Shown: positions 36,474-49,564 of the stretch, piece by piece | Layout: the number at the start of each line of letters is the position of its first letter | How positions within the stretch are numbered: position 1 is the first letter of the stretch | DNA from: Gordonia aichiensis NBRC 108223 | Lineage (GTDB): Bacteria; Actinomycetota; Actinomycetes; Mycobacteriales; Mycobacteriaceae | Assembly: GCF_000332975.1 (NCBI RefSeq) | Contig: NZ_BANR01000013.1 | Span: 25,854 to 89,853 of the forward strand | Direction of reading: 5' to 3' | Length of the DNA stretch: 64,000 bases | Made by a program: the position numbers and the translations under genes | Notes under the pieces: generated by a model | Database searches by the model: none | Told to the model about the DNA's origin: nothing | Seen by the model: only the letters and a program-made list of their open reading frames with translations

Positions 36474-37475
36474 TCAATCCTCGACGATCGAGGCGACCAC
36501 CGACTGATCGACGGCATCGATCGTCGACGGCTCGAACGACGGACTGCGGTCCTTGTCGACGAGCATCGCCCGGACACCTTCGGAGAAGTCGTTCGTCTTG
36601 GTGATCTGCGTTGCCGCATGCAGTTCGCGGTCGAAACACTCGTCGAGCGTCGAATCCTGCCCGGCGTCGAGAAGCGCCGCGGTGACCCACAGGCTCGTCG
36701 GAGATGCACCCTCGAGGAGTTCGACCATCTCCGCCGCCCACTCGTCGCCCGCCGCTCCGCGCAGTCCTCCGAGAATGGCCGCGACGTTGTCGTCGCCGAA
36801 GTACTCGCCGATCTTCGCGATCGGCAGATCGGACGACGGCAAGTCGCTTCTGCCGCCGAGGATGTCGACGAGCGAGTCGCCGGCGCGCACCGCATCGGCA
36901 ACCGAATCCAACTCGGCTGCGGGCACGAAGTGGGTAGCCAGACCGAGATGCACGGCGTCTGCCCCACGCACCCGGGAACCGGTGAGACCCAACCACATTC
37001 CCACCCCACGCGGTAGGCGCGGCAGGAAGTAGGTCGCGCCGACGTCGGGGAAGAATCCGATCGCGGCCTCGGGCATCGCCAGCAGAGAGTTCTCGGTGAC
37101 GACGCGGATCTCCCCGTGGACGCTGATGCCGAGCCCGCCGCCCATAGCCGCACCGTCGATCAGCGCGATATACGCCTTGGGATAGTGCGCGATCATCTGG
37201 TCAAGCCGATACTCGGAGGCGAAATAGTTCTTGATCTCGTCGTACTCGTGCGCGACGGCGTGGTCGCGGATAGCCCTGATGTCGCCGCCCGCGCAGAACG
37301 CGCGATCGCTGGCTGAGGTCACCAGCACCGTCTCGATCGACTCATCGTCGCCCCAACGCCCGAGGACGTCGTGCATGTCGTCGATCATCGTCTGATCGAG
37401 CGCGTTGAGTGCCTTGGGCCGGTCAAGGATGATCTCGCCGACGCCGTTGCCGACCTGGGTGCGGATGAAAGACAT
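36474..37475 (-). CDS. 3-hydroxyisobutyryl-CoA hydrolase (enoyl-CoA hydratase family)
   Basis: A 333-residue crotonase-fold protein. The segments NALDQTMIDDM, FCAGGDIRAI (oxyanion hole), GAAMGGGLGISVHG and MPEAAIGFFPDVGATYFL are those of the 3-hydroxyisobutyryl-CoA hydrolase subgroup rather than ordinary hydratases, and the length agrees. It releases 3-hydroxyisobutyrate in valine breakdown. The ATG at 37475 is chosen; a GTG three codons upstream is possible. The other valine enzyme, MmsA, is 29 kb away, so the pathway is dispersed. No operon partner. Confidence 0.85.
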   Translation of the reverse strand: MSFIRTQVGNGVGEIILDRPKALNALDQTMIDDMHDVLGRWGDDESIETVLVTSASDRAFCAGGDIRAIRDHAVAHEYDEIKNYFASEYRLDQMIAHYPKAYIALIDGAAMGGGLGISVHGEIRVVTENSLLAMPEAAIGFFPDVGATYFLPRLPRGVGMWLGLTGSRVRGADAVHLGLATHFVPAAELDSVADAVRAGDSLVDILGGRSDLPSSDLPIAKIGEYFGDDNVAAILGGLRGAAGDEWAAEMVELLEGASPTSLWVTAALLDAGQDSTLDECFDRELHAATQITKTNDFSEGVRAMLVDKDRSPSFEPSTIDAVDQSVVASIVED

Positions 37476-37524
37476 GGACTTCACGGTAGCGCGTTGTCGA
37501 GCGAAGCCGCCGACACGAACTCGG

Positions 37525-37555
37525 TTGACAGTGCACTACGCCTGCGCGTTATCGT
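37525..37555 (+). promoter_or_regulatory. Candidate promoter and leader of the ABC-F gene
   Basis: A perfect TTGACA (37525-37530) is followed after 18-19 bases by TTATCGT, a plausible sigma-70-type promoter. Transcription from here would give a leader of about 145 bases before the ATG at 37707. The leader contains AGGAG at 37612 and a four-codon frame ATG-AAC-AGC-TGA (37630-37641), features seen in attenuation leaders of ABC-F resistance genes, but the evidence is thin. Confidence 0.4.
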
Positions 37556-37706
37556 GAACAGCGTCCACGTGGTCGGCGGGATTCGTCGGCGGCCACGTAC
37601 TCATCAGAGATCAGGAGTGCTCACCAGTCATGAACAGCTGAGGTTGGTTTCACGCAGCCGCGTCGACCCGACGCCGCATGCACCCACCGACCTCTCGGAG
37701 TTGCTC

Positions 37707-39245
37707 ATGGCATCACCCTCGTCAATCGATCTCACCCCCTCCATCACGCTGTCCGACGTGTCGTACGCCTGGCCCGACGGCACACCGGTGTTCGACGATC
37801 TCTCGTTCTCCGTTCCACGTGCGGCGTACTCGCTTGTCGGCGCCAACGGCGCGGGCAAGACGACACTTCTGCGGCTGATCGCAGGCGAACTCGTCCCCAC
37901 CTCCGGAACCATCACCACCGGCGACGTCGCGCTCGTTCCCCAGCACGCCTTTGCCGACGCCACCGAAACCGTCGCCTCGGCGCTGGGCATCGAAGCGATT
38001 CGGTCTGCCATCGCGGCCATCGAGGCGGGATCGGTAGATGAAGCGCACTTCGAGACAGTCGGCGACGACTGGGACATCGAGGCTCGCGCGGTGTCGGAAC
38101 TGGCGGCGCTGGGATTGCCGACGGACCTCGACCGGACGGTCGGGACGCTGTCCGGCGGAGAGGCCACGCTGCTGGCCATCGTGTCGCGAGTGATTCACCG
38201 ACCCGCAGTCCTTCTGCTCGACGAACCCACGAACAACCTCGACACCGTCTCACGCACAAGGCTTTGCGATCTGATCGAACACTTCCCGGGAACCGTATTG
38301 CTCGTCTCCCACGACCTCGAGTTGCTCGAGCGCGTCGACTCCACGCTCGAGCTCTATCACGGACAGGTGCGCGTGTTCGGCGGCCCGTACTCGCACTACC
38401 GCGAAACGATCGATGCGGAGCAGACGACCGCCGAGGCGGCAGTTGCCAACGCGGCCAACGATCTTCGTCGGCAACGCAAGGAGATGACGCAGGCGCAGAT
38501 CACGCTGGATCGTCGCGCACGCACCGCGGCGAAGGCCGAACGCGAGAAGCGCGTGCCGAAGATCATCTCGCACCTGCGTCGCGACGCCGCCGAGAAGTCT
38601 GCCGGCCGATTTCATAATGAGCATCGAGACGACGTCGCCGCCGCGTCGGGACGTCTCGATGCCGCACGCGACGAGGTCCGCGCCGACAGAACGACGCGCA
38701 TCACGATGCCCTCGGTCACGCTTCCCAGATCCGCGCAGGTGATCGTCGACGACCGGCTGCGCGTGGACGGACCCGAACGGGTCGCGCTCACCGGACCCAA
38801 TGGGGCCGGGAAGTCGACCCTGATCGGCGATGTGATCGCGTCCAGCGGCGTGGTGGTCCCGTTCGCGCTGGTACCTCAGAAGATCGTGTTCGACGATCCG
38901 GAGCAGACCGTCGTCGACCATGTGTCCGGACAACATCCGGACATTGACGCTCAGCAGGTTCGCGCCCACCTCGCGCGGTTTCTTTTCCGCGGATCGCGTG
39001 CTGACCGGCAACTGGGCGATCTGTCGGGTGGTGAACGCCTGCGGGTCGCGCTGGCGACTGCGTTGCTCGTCACGCCTTCGCCCACACTGCTGATCCTGGA
39101 CGAACCGACCAACAACCTGGACATCGACACGACGGAGGAGTTGGCGTCTGCACTTGCGGAGTGGACGGGTGCGCTACTGCTGGTCTCGCACGACACCGGG
39201 TTCCGTGAACGCGTGGGAGTTGACCGGGAGGTGACGTTGCGGTGA
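37707..39245 (+). CDS. ABC-F family ATPase (ribosome-associated type)
   Basis: A 512-residue protein with two ATPase modules and no membrane segment. Module 1 has Walker A GANGAGKTTLL, signature LSGGEATLLAI and Walker B LLLDEPTNNLD; module 2 has GPNGAGKST, LSGGERLRVALA and LILDEPTNNLD. The linker (about residues 240-310) is charged and basic, as in proteins that reach into the ribosome. This short, two-domain form groups with antibiotic-resistance or translation-factor ABC-F proteins; the drug or role is unknown. The frame is open upstream to about 37371, but the ATG at 37707 with CGGAG nine bases before it is favoured. A perfect 17-bp inverted repeat begins directly after the stop codon. Confidence 0.88.
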   Translation: MASPSSIDLTPSITLSDVSYAWPDGTPVFDDLSFSVPRAAYSLVGANGAGKTTLLRLIAGELVPTSGTITTGDVALVPQHAFADATETVASALGIEAIRSAIAAIEAGSVDEAHFETVGDDWDIEARAVSELAALGLPTDLDRTVGTLSGGEATLLAIVSRVIHRPAVLLLDEPTNNLDTVSRTRLCDLIEHFPGTVLLVSHDLELLERVDSTLELYHGQVRVFGGPYSHYRETIDAEQTTAEAAVANAANDLRRQRKEMTQAQITLDRRARTAAKAEREKRVPKIISHLRRDAAEKSAGRFHNEHRDDVAAASGRLDAARDEVRADRTTRITMPSVTLPRSAQVIVDDRLRVDGPERVALTGPNGAGKSTLIGDVIASSGVVVPFALVPQKIVFDDPEQTVVDHVSGQHPDIDAQQVRAHLARFLFRGSRADRQLGDLSGGERLRVALATALLVTPSPTLLILDEPTNNLDIDTTEELASALAEWTGALLLVSHDTGFRERVGVDREVTLR

Positions 39246-39301
39246 CGAGTTGTGTGGGATCCTCAGAGGCATATATGTACCCGTGGATCCCACACAACTC
39301 G
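39246..39301. repeat. Perfect 17-bp inverted repeat directly after the ABC-F stop codon
   Basis: CGAGTTGTGTGGGATCC at 39246-39262 and its exact complement at 39285-39301 flank a 22-base AT-richer spacer containing CATATATG. The first arm starts at the base after TGA. It may be a terminator without T-run, or a small mobile/repetitive element; it ends 19 bases before the next gene's ATG. Confidence 0.9.
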
Positions 39302-39320
39302 CCGTGGATACTGGCTCCCG

Positions 39321-40073
39321 ATGAGCACCGATTCGCGCACACCTCTGGTACTCGTGCACGGCCTACGCGTGAGCGGCCAGACGTTTCGACGCGTGGCCGC
39401 CGCGGTCCCCGACCGGGAAGTGGTCTGCCCGGACATGCCGGGCCACGGCTCGCGTGCCGACGAAACCTTCACCATGCACGAAGCCGTCAGCGCGGTGACG
39501 GACGCGATCGACTCCGTCGGCGGCACCGCGATCGTCGTCGGTATGTCGATGGGCGGCTACGTCGCGATGGCAACGGCTGCGGCACAGCCCGATCGGGTCG
39601 CAGGACTCGGAGTTCTGTGTGCCACCGCGCAGCCGAGTCGGCTTCTCGCAGCACCCTTCCGACTCTTCGGGGCCGCGACCAGCATCCTGCCCGCCGAAGC
39701 AGCCCAGATCAGCAGAGTGCTTACCCGTGTCGCCGTCGGTCGGGATGTATCAGACGACATGGAGGCCGGGGGCCTTGCACTGCACTCGATTCGCGACGTG
39801 GTCGGTGAGGTCCTCGACTTCGACGCACTCGCTGCTGTCGCGGTCTACCCGGGACCGTCACTGTTCGTGAACGGCGCGTGGGACCAGTTCCGGCTGCACG
39901 AGAGGCGATTCGTCGAGGCTGCGGAAGACGGCACGCTCATCGTCGTCCCACGAGCGATGCATCTGTTTCCGCTGATCCAGCCGGAGTTCACCGCGAGGCT
40001 GATCGACGAGTTCGCCGAGCGCGTGGACCCCACCGCATCTGCCGACATCCACCTTGGGCACCGAAGAGGGTAG
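39321..40073 (+). CDS. Alpha/beta-fold hydrolase
   Basis: A 250-residue serine hydrolase. The oxyanion-hole strand LVLVHGLRVSG, nucleophile Ser in GMSMGGYVAM, acidic residue in NGAWDQF and His in PRAMHLFPL are visible in the right order. No signal peptide, so cytoplasmic. Relatives include non-haem peroxidases, esterases and lactonases; the substrate is unknown. The ATG at 39321 is the first after the inverted repeat; it is in the same direction as the ABC-F gene but separated by that structure. Confidence 0.87.
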   Translation: MSTDSRTPLVLVHGLRVSGQTFRRVAAAVPDREVVCPDMPGHGSRADETFTMHEAVSAVTDAIDSVGGTAIVVGMSMGGYVAMATAAAQPDRVAGLGVLCATAQPSRLLAAPFRLFGAATSILPAEAAQISRVLTRVAVGRDVSDDMEAGGLALHSIRDVVGEVLDFDALAAVAVYPGPSLFVNGAWDQFRLHERRFVEAAEDGTLIVVPRAMHLFPLIQPEFTARLIDEFAERVDPTASADIHLGHRRG

Positions 40074-40109
40074 CTGGTCACAGATCGGGTGGGAGTCGAG
40101 AACGCGCGC

Positions 40110-40300
40110 TCAGCAGCAGCGCCCCTGCGGGTTGCGATCCTGATCGGCGAAGCGTTGCCGCCAGTACTCGCGCTCGGTCAGTGGCGTCGCCGACCCGTGA
40201 ATCGACGCGTGGTGTGCGAGGTAGCGTTCGTAGTCGCGGTCGCCCATCACGCTTCCGACGTACCACCGCACCGATCGCCAGCCGCGGGTGAGAACGTCGA

Positions 40301-40304
<4 letters not shown>
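40110..40304 (-). CDS. YbdD/YjiX-family small protein
   Basis: A 64-residue protein of the YbdD/YjiX family, recognisable by VMGDRDYERYLAHH, the Tyr-Trp pair in EREYWR and the C-terminal NPQGRCC. These small proteins are encoded next to CstA/BtsT carriers and, in enterobacteria, are needed for pyruvate uptake by them. The GTG start overlaps the cstA TGA by four bases, so the two are translationally coupled. Confidence 0.9.
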
Positions 40305-42604
<2,300 letters not shown>

Positions 42605-42658
42605 CGCACACCACCCTTCCCGGAGAGTAAGGATATGCCGCGGCTCACTCTACTCACG

Positions 42659-42677
42659 GCAGTGTGTTTCACACTGC
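42659..42677. promoter_or_regulatory. Inverted repeat GCAGTGTG-TTT-CACACTGC upstream of cstA
   Basis: A perfect 8-base inverted repeat with three-base centre, 55-73 bases before the cstA start. Position and symmetry suit an operator for a dimeric regulator of the carbon-starvation operon. It contains TGTG/CACA half-sites but not the CRP spacing. Confidence 0.45.
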
Positions 42678-42802
42678 ATACGAAAAATGTGCGTCCGGCA
42701 ATCCAGAGTTCATCGATCGGGTCGCGACTCTGGTCACCGCGGCGATCCGACGCCGACAACACCCTCGAACGACGGCGCCCTCGAACGACGACGTCCGCAC
42801 TC

Positions 42803-44638
<1,836 letters not shown>

Positions 44639-44799
44639 CGGTCGAGGCTACCAATGCCTGACGGCACGGACGGGAGGCGGAGTCAGCAGCCCCCCGTTCG
44701 CACCAACAATGTCTGCACGTGGCGTGTGTACCCGCCCACGATTGCCGCGACGCATACGCGCACCCGTCCGGACGACGCGCGGTTTACAGAAAGCTCAGA

Positions 44800-45105
44800 T
44801 CACGTATTTCGGTGGTGCTCGGATCTGTACTGAGAAATATCCGACTTCTCCTCGGGAGGAATCAGCGGCTGAGCGTTGACAATTGTCTCGTCGCCCGGCT
44901 CGTTGTCTTTGCTCTCGACGTACTCGATTCGGAAGCAGACCACACTGATGACCAGTGCGACCACCATCGCGGCGCCAAATGCCCAGGCCACGCCACCGCC
45001 GTCGGTGGCCAACAGCGTGACAAATGCACCAAGGAGCACGGCCGTCGCCAGCAGAAGAACATAGCCGATCATCGAAAAAGGAACTCGACGCAAGGCTTCT
45101 CGCAT
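44800..45105 (-). CDS. Small two-helix membrane protein
   Basis: A 101-residue protein with two membrane segments (about residues 12-33, MIGYVLLLATAVLLGAFV, and 42-60, AWAFGAAMVVALVISVVCF) and a 40-residue charged C-terminal tail. I do not recognise the family. The hydrophobic pattern and high-GC codon use support coding, but there is no strong ribosome binding site. It lies alone between the Uup-like gene and the exporter operon. Confidence 0.55.
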   Translation of the reverse strand: MREALRRVPFSMIGYVLLLATAVLLGAFVTLLATDGGGVAWAFGAAMVVALVISVVCFRIEYVESKDNEPGDETIVNAQPLIPPEEKSDISQYRSEHHRNT

Positions 45106-45253
45106 AATGGACCACCATTTCTATGCCTACCGCGTTCTTTGCCTACCGCGATCGTACTCCGACGAGTCCGGCAAATAAGTGATGTACGCACATCCGGCCG
45201 CGCGATCCACGTATTCAGCGACCAGTGTCGACATCCTGCGTGACGATCACCCC

Positions 45254-45296
45254 GTGTGATACACATGTATCACACGGGGTGATACATGTGTATCAC
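45254..45296. promoter_or_regulatory. Two palindromic operators before the MFS exporter/TetR pair
   Basis: Site 1 (45254-45275) contains GTGATACACATGTATCAC with arms extending to ten bases around a two-base centre. Site 2 (45279-45296) is the same 18-base core in inverted orientation. They are three bases apart and 44-86 bases before the exporter ATG, typical of TetR-type autoregulated efflux operons. The TetR gene encoded downstream is the obvious ligand. Confidence 0.8.
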
Positions 45297-45339
45297 GACC
45301 ACTCCCTCGTCGAACGCATCCGTCGCGGAAGGAGCTCCC

Positions 45340-46680
45340 ATGGTGCGCGTGCGCGCAGCGCCCCTTGTCGTCGCATCGACGGCCCAACTGATGCTGGTGC
45401 TCGACGTCTCGGTGGTGAATGTCGCCATGCCGGCTCTGCAGTCGGAACTCCACATGTCCGGTGCAGACGTCCAGTGGGTGGCGACCGCCTATGCGCTCGT
45501 TTTCGCAGGAGGCCTCCTCGTCGGTGGCCGCCTGGCCGATGTGCGCGGCATGCGGGCGACCCTGTGCGGCGGCCTCGCCGTCTTCGTCGTCGCCAGCGCC
45601 ATCGCGGGTCTTGCGGGAAGCGGTGCTGTCCTCGTCGCCGCACGCGCCATCCAGGGAGTCGGAGCGGCCGTGGCGTCGCCTGCCACTCTCACCGTGCTCA
45701 CCCGCACGTATGCGGAAGGCCCAGAGCGAACCACTGCGATCGCGGTATGGACTGCCGTGAGCCTGGTGGGTGGTGCGGCAGGAAACATCATCGGCGGCGC
45801 ACTCACCGATCTTCTCTCCTGGCGTGCGATCTTCCTGGTCAACGTGCCCATCGGCATTCTCGTCATCGCTGTTGCCCGTCACGTCCTCGACGACGCGACG
45901 CACGCGCGAACCCGGATCGACGTCGTCGGTGCCGTCCTGATCACGATCACGCTGTGTGCGTGCACACTGGCCGTGGCGCAGGCAGATGCGGGTTCGGTCG
46001 TTGTTGCCTCGGGTGCAGCCGCACTCGCACTCGTCGCCGCGGGTTCGGCCGCAGCGCAGCAGCGCCACAGCTCGGCACCACTGATACCGAAATCGCTGTG
46101 GCGCAACAGAACCGTGGTGTTCGCCAATTTCCTCACCCTTGTCACCGGTATGTGCTTTCAGGCTCCGATCTGGTTGTTCCTGACCTATGTGATGCAGACA
46201 TCGATGGGCATGTCGGCCCTTGCGGCCGGCATCGGCTTCGTCCCGATGGCGGCGACGATGATGGTCGTGGGAACGATGTGCGCTCCACGTGCCATGGAAC
46301 GCGTCAGCGCATCGTCACTCGTGGCTCTCGGCGCACTGGTGGCTGCAGCCGGATTCTGTTGGCTGGCAGCAGTATCCGGGAGCGGCGGCTACCTCACCGC
46401 AGCGCTGGGACCGTCGCTGGTGATCGGCGTGGGTGCGGGAGTGGTGAACACGCCCCTCACCACACTGACGACGCAGGGTGTGGCCCCTGACGATTCCGGC
46501 GCGGCATCGGGGATGATGAACACGGCCAAACAGTTCGGCGGGGCGCTCGGACTGGCGGCACTGACGCCGCTGACCGCCGGGTACAGCGATTTCACCGTCG
46601 GTTTCACGACGATGGCCGCCGCGATGGTGGTCGTTGCCGCAACGTCAGTGCTGTACACGATCAACGGGACATCACAGTAG
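45340..46680 (+). CDS. MFS multidrug exporter, DHA2 (EmrB/QacA) family
   Basis: A 446-residue carrier. LDVSVVNVAMPALQSEL is the D1 motif of the DHA2 family, GGRLADVRGMRATL the cytoplasmic loop, and AVWTAVSLVGGAAGNIIGG the motif-C helix; fourteen-helix topology is likely, although the protein is short for that. The ATG at 45340 is preceded by GGAAGGAG; an ATG at 45286 in the same frame lies inside an operator and is rejected. It forms an operon with the TetR gene 19 bases downstream. Confidence 0.9.
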   Translation: MVRVRAAPLVVASTAQLMLVLDVSVVNVAMPALQSELHMSGADVQWVATAYALVFAGGLLVGGRLADVRGMRATLCGGLAVFVVASAIAGLAGSGAVLVAARAIQGVGAAVASPATLTVLTRTYAEGPERTTAIAVWTAVSLVGGAAGNIIGGALTDLLSWRAIFLVNVPIGILVIAVARHVLDDATHARTRIDVVGAVLITITLCACTLAVAQADAGSVVVASGAAALALVAAGSAAAQQRHSSAPLIPKSLWRNRTVVFANFLTLVTGMCFQAPIWLFLTYVMQTSMGMSALAAGIGFVPMAATMMVVGTMCAPRAMERVSASSLVALGALVAAAGFCWLAAVSGSGGYLTAALGPSLVIGVGAGVVNTPLTTLTTQGVAPDDSGAASGMMNTAKQFGGALGLAALTPLTAGYSDFTVGFTTMAAAMVVVAATSVLYTINGTSQ

Positions 46681-46699
46681 GACCACGGAGGGCGCAGCG

Positions 46700-47332
46700 A
46701 TGCCGGTCACAGTCGATCACGAGGAGCGACGTACACAGATCATCGACGGTGTCCTTCGCCTCGCTGCGCGCGAAGGACTGCGCGGGGTCAGCATGCGCGC
46801 CGCCGCAGCCTCGGCAGGAGTCTCACTTCGGTTGGTGCAGTACTACTTCGGGACGAAGAACGATCTGCTCGCAGCAACGTTGACAGAACTGACCCGACGC
46901 AGCGACTCCCGCTGGCGGCGCCGCATCGAGGAATTGGGGGCCGACGCGACGCCGCGCGAGATGATCGAGGCCTACATCGATGAAGCACTGCCGACGGACG
47001 AGGAGAGCCGCCGCTTCCACCTCGTCTACCGCGACTACCTGACCCTGACGCTGACCGGTGACTCCGTCGAGCGTGCACCGTTCGTTGCCGGGCCCCGCGA
47101 CTCACATCGACGGTTGACCGGGCTACTCGACGATGCCAGAGCAGCGGGAGAGCTCAACAGCGACCGCGATCCCGCGACCGAGGCGTGGCATGTCATCGCA
47201 CTCGAGCACGGTCTCAGCACCGCGTTGCTGCTCGGACTGCACACTGCCGAATCAGCGAAATCAGTTGTCGACGACCACCTCGACCGCCTGTTCACTCACC
47301 CTGACAGGCCAGCTCCTCATGCGGTTGGCTAG
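46700..47332 (+). CDS. TetR-family repressor
   Basis: A 210-residue regulator. The N-terminal helix-turn-helix (AAREGLRGVSMRAAAASAGV, LRLVQYYFGTKNDLL; about residues 20-60) is typical, with a TetR_C ligand domain behind it. It is co-transcribed with the efflux gene and is expected to bind the double palindrome upstream of it. An AGGG-type site lies before the ATG at 46700. Convergent with the lipase gene. Confidence 0.92.
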   Translation: MPVTVDHEERRTQIIDGVLRLAAREGLRGVSMRAAAASAGVSLRLVQYYFGTKNDLLAATLTELTRRSDSRWRRRIEELGADATPREMIEAYIDEALPTDEESRRFHLVYRDYLTLTLTGDSVERAPFVAGPRDSHRRLTGLLDDARAAGELNSDRDPATEAWHVIALEHGLSTALLLGLHTAESAKSVVDDHLDRLFTHPDRPAPHAVG

Positions 47333-47350
47333 TCGCGCTCCCATCGCCCG

Positions 47351-48562
47351 CTAGTCACGCGAGAACGCCTGTGCAACGGTGCGCAACTCGTCGTCGAGGG
47401 ATTGTGTGACGACGCTCGTGTGATCGGCACGCGTATGCGTGACGAACGAGACGTCGGCTCCCGCTGCGCGCAGCCGATGCACCAAGGCCATCGAAAGCGC
47501 GTACGGGACAACGGGATCGAGGAGTCCATGGTCAATCCGAATGGGCACCTTCCAGCCGTCTGTCGGTACCGACATGTAATCGCTGAGAGCGTCGGTGAAG
47601 GTCTTGTCGGTGAAGGCGCGTGCCACCAGCGACCCCGGCGACACCGCCCGCATCGCTTCGGAGAAATCACCCGAGCATTTCTCGTGCGCGAGCTCGAGGT
47701 ACTTCTCCCCCTCGGTCGTCAGATGGTCGCGAACGTGCAGATCGGGGCGCGCATGATCGAGACCCGCGAGAATGAACAGCAGCAGTCCGCCGACGACATT
47801 TCCCTTTCCCAAGCTCGGAACACGCGGCGTGAAGGCGCCGAACACCGACTCGATACCCGATGCGGGCGCTGCCGCGATCACCTCGTGCAGACGCAGTTCC
47901 GGGGCATAGCTGCGCGCCATGTGCCCGGCGAACAGGGCCGCGTGCCCGCCCTGCGAGTGACCCATCGACACCCAGTCGTTGCTCAACCGGGATTCCTCCC
48001 AGCGCGCCGCCCGAATCATGTCGAGAACCGAATGCGCGGCCGCGCGTCCACCGAGGTACTCGGTCTGCTCGGCCGTGCCGAGGCCCGCGTAGTCGGTTGC
48101 CGTGACCGCGTAACCCGCTTTCAGTGCTGCGGTGACCGCGGCGTCGACTCCTGAACCCGTCTTGGTCCTGCTGGGAGCGCAGTCATCGCCGATGCCGGTG
48201 GTGCCGTGCGCCCAGGAGACGATCTTCCATCCACCGGGCGGCGGGGTGCCCTGCGGAATCCAGTAGATCCCCGACGACGGCGCGATGTGGCCTGCCTGGT
48301 CGCGCGTCACGTATTCGACACGCTCGGCGGCAGCAGCTCCTGGCGGTAGTTGTGCCGCCGGAACGCGTTCGCGTGTGATGATCGTGCCGCCGGCGAGATG
48401 CTGGTCGGCGCTGGCCGTCGGGGTGAAAGCCACGCTGACGGAAGCAGTGATGGCCGCAGCGAGAACTGCGCAAACCACACGCACCCGACCCGCGCCACTC
48501 ACCCCTCTGCGCACCCGCACAGGGTAGCGGCGCCCGCGCGCACGCCGCGAGTTCTCACTCAT
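47351..48562 (-). CDS. Secreted lipase (secretory lipase family)
   Basis: A 403-residue exported serine hydrolase. A long basic N-region precedes a hydrophobic signal segment ([18 protein letters not shown]) with cleavage near residue 52 (ASA-DQ). The fold is that of the secretory lipase/LIP family: [27 protein letters not shown], nucleophile Ser in [13 protein letters not shown], then LLDPVVPY (Asp) and TRADHTSV (His). Substrates would be acylglycerols or esters outside the cell. Its ATG overlaps the ispE stop by eight bases, so it is the last gene of that transcription unit. Confidence 0.88.
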   Translation of the reverse strand: MSENSRRARGRRYPVRVRRGVSGAGRVRVVCAVLAAAITASVSVAFTPTASADQHLAGGTIITRERVPAAQLPPGAAAAERVEYVTRDQAGHIAPSSGIYWIPQGTPPPGGWKIVSWAHGTTGIGDDCAPSRTKTGSGVDAAVTAALKAGYAVTATDYAGLGTAEQTEYLGGRAAAHSVLDMIRAARWEESRLSNDWVSMGHSQGGHAALFAGHMARSYAPELRLHEVIAAAPASGIESVFGAFTPRVPSLGKGNVVGGLLLFILAGLDHARPDLHVRDHLTTEGEKYLELAHEKCSGDFSEAMRAVSPGSLVARAFTDKTFTDALSDYMSVPTDGWKVPIRIDHGLLDPVVPYALSMALVHRLRAAGADVSFVTHTRADHTSVVTQSLDDELRTVAQAFSRD

Positions 48563-49532
48563 CGATCACCCGTGCACCCGGCACCGGACCACTCGCGGTG
48601 CGCACCGCGCGCGCCACCCCAGCCCCCGACAGTTCGGCGGCGACGTTGACCGCCGACACCTCGTCGGCGCACAGAAAGGCGCAGGTGGGTCCAGAACCGG
48701 ACACGATTCCGGCAAGCGCCCCCGCGTCGACTCCCGCGCGCAGCGTTCGACGCAACGTCGGCTGCAGGCTGAGCGCGGCGCGCTGCAGGTCGTTGTGCAG
48801 GTGCGCCGCCACGGCCGCGGAATCGCCGGACGCGAGCGCCGAGATCAGGGCGTCGGGATGTGCGGTGTCGGGGTCGACGTCGCCGGTCGCCACCTCGCGT
48901 GAACTACTCTCCCGCAGCCTGTCCAACTCACGGTAGACCGCAGGCGTCGACAATCCGTCCCGCGCGAGCGCCAGCACCCAGTGCAGTTCTCCGCGGGCGA
49001 GGACGGGCACCAGTTGCTCGCCGCGCCCGGTGCCGAGTGCAGTACCGCCACGTAACGAGAACGGGACGTCGCTGCCGAGTTCCGCGGCGATCTCGACGAG
49101 CTCTGCGCGCTCGATGTCGAGCTTCCAGAGATCTGCCAGGGCGACGAGAGTGCCCGCGGCGTCGGCGCTCCCACCCGCCATTCCACCGGCGACCGGAATG
49201 CGTTTGACGATGTCGATCGAGACGGCAGGCTCCCTACCGACGTAGGCCCCGAGTGCGAGTGCCGCGCGTGCTGCGAGGTTGGAGTTGTCGACGGGGACGT
49301 CGGCCACCTCACGAGAACCGACACCCTTGCCGTTGTCCCTGGTCACCGACACACTCAGCGCTGTCGCCGGCGCGACGGAGACGTCGTCGTAGATCGAGAG
49401 CGCCTGGAAGACCGTGACGAGGTCGTGGTAGCCGTCGTCGCGCAGCGGTCCGACGCCGAGGTGCAGGTTGACCTTGGCGGGCACCCGCACGCGGACGGCG
49501 TCGGACACGACCGACAACGACGTAGGAGACAC
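48555..49532 (-). CDS. ispE: 4-diphosphocytidyl-2-C-methyl-D-erythritol kinase
   Basis: A 325-residue GHMP kinase of the MEP isoprenoid pathway. Segments [20 protein letters not shown], the ATP loop [18 protein letters not shown] and [13 protein letters not shown] are characteristic. Start is GTG 49532 or GTG 49508; the first has a TACGCT-like -10 region just upstream and may be leaderless. In mycobacteria ispE follows rpfB and ksgA; here a HAD gene and an opposite-strand oxidoreductase separate them. Confidence 0.93.
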   Translation of the reverse strand: MSPTSLSVVSDAVRVRVPAKVNLHLGVGPLRDDGYHDLVTVFQALSIYDDVSVAPATALSVSVTRDNGKGVGSREVADVPVDNSNLAARAALALGAYVGREPAVSIDIVKRIPVAGGMAGGSADAAGTLVALADLWKLDIERAELVEIAAELGSDVPFSLRGGTALGTGRGEQLVPVLARGELHWVLALARDGLSTPAVYRELDRLRESSSREVATGDVDPDTAHPDALISALASGDSAAVAAHLHNDLQRAALSLQPTLRRTLRAGVDAGALAGIVSGSGPTCAFLCADEVSAVNVAAELSGAGVARAVRTASGPVPGARVIDE

Positions 49533-49564
49533 AATGTTCCAGCGTAATGGACTGCGGTCCGCTG

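Noticed and set aside
45286..45339. ATG at 45286 as the start of the MFS exporter
   Set aside because: It lies inside the second palindromic operator and has no ribosome binding site; the ATG at 45340 has a strong one.
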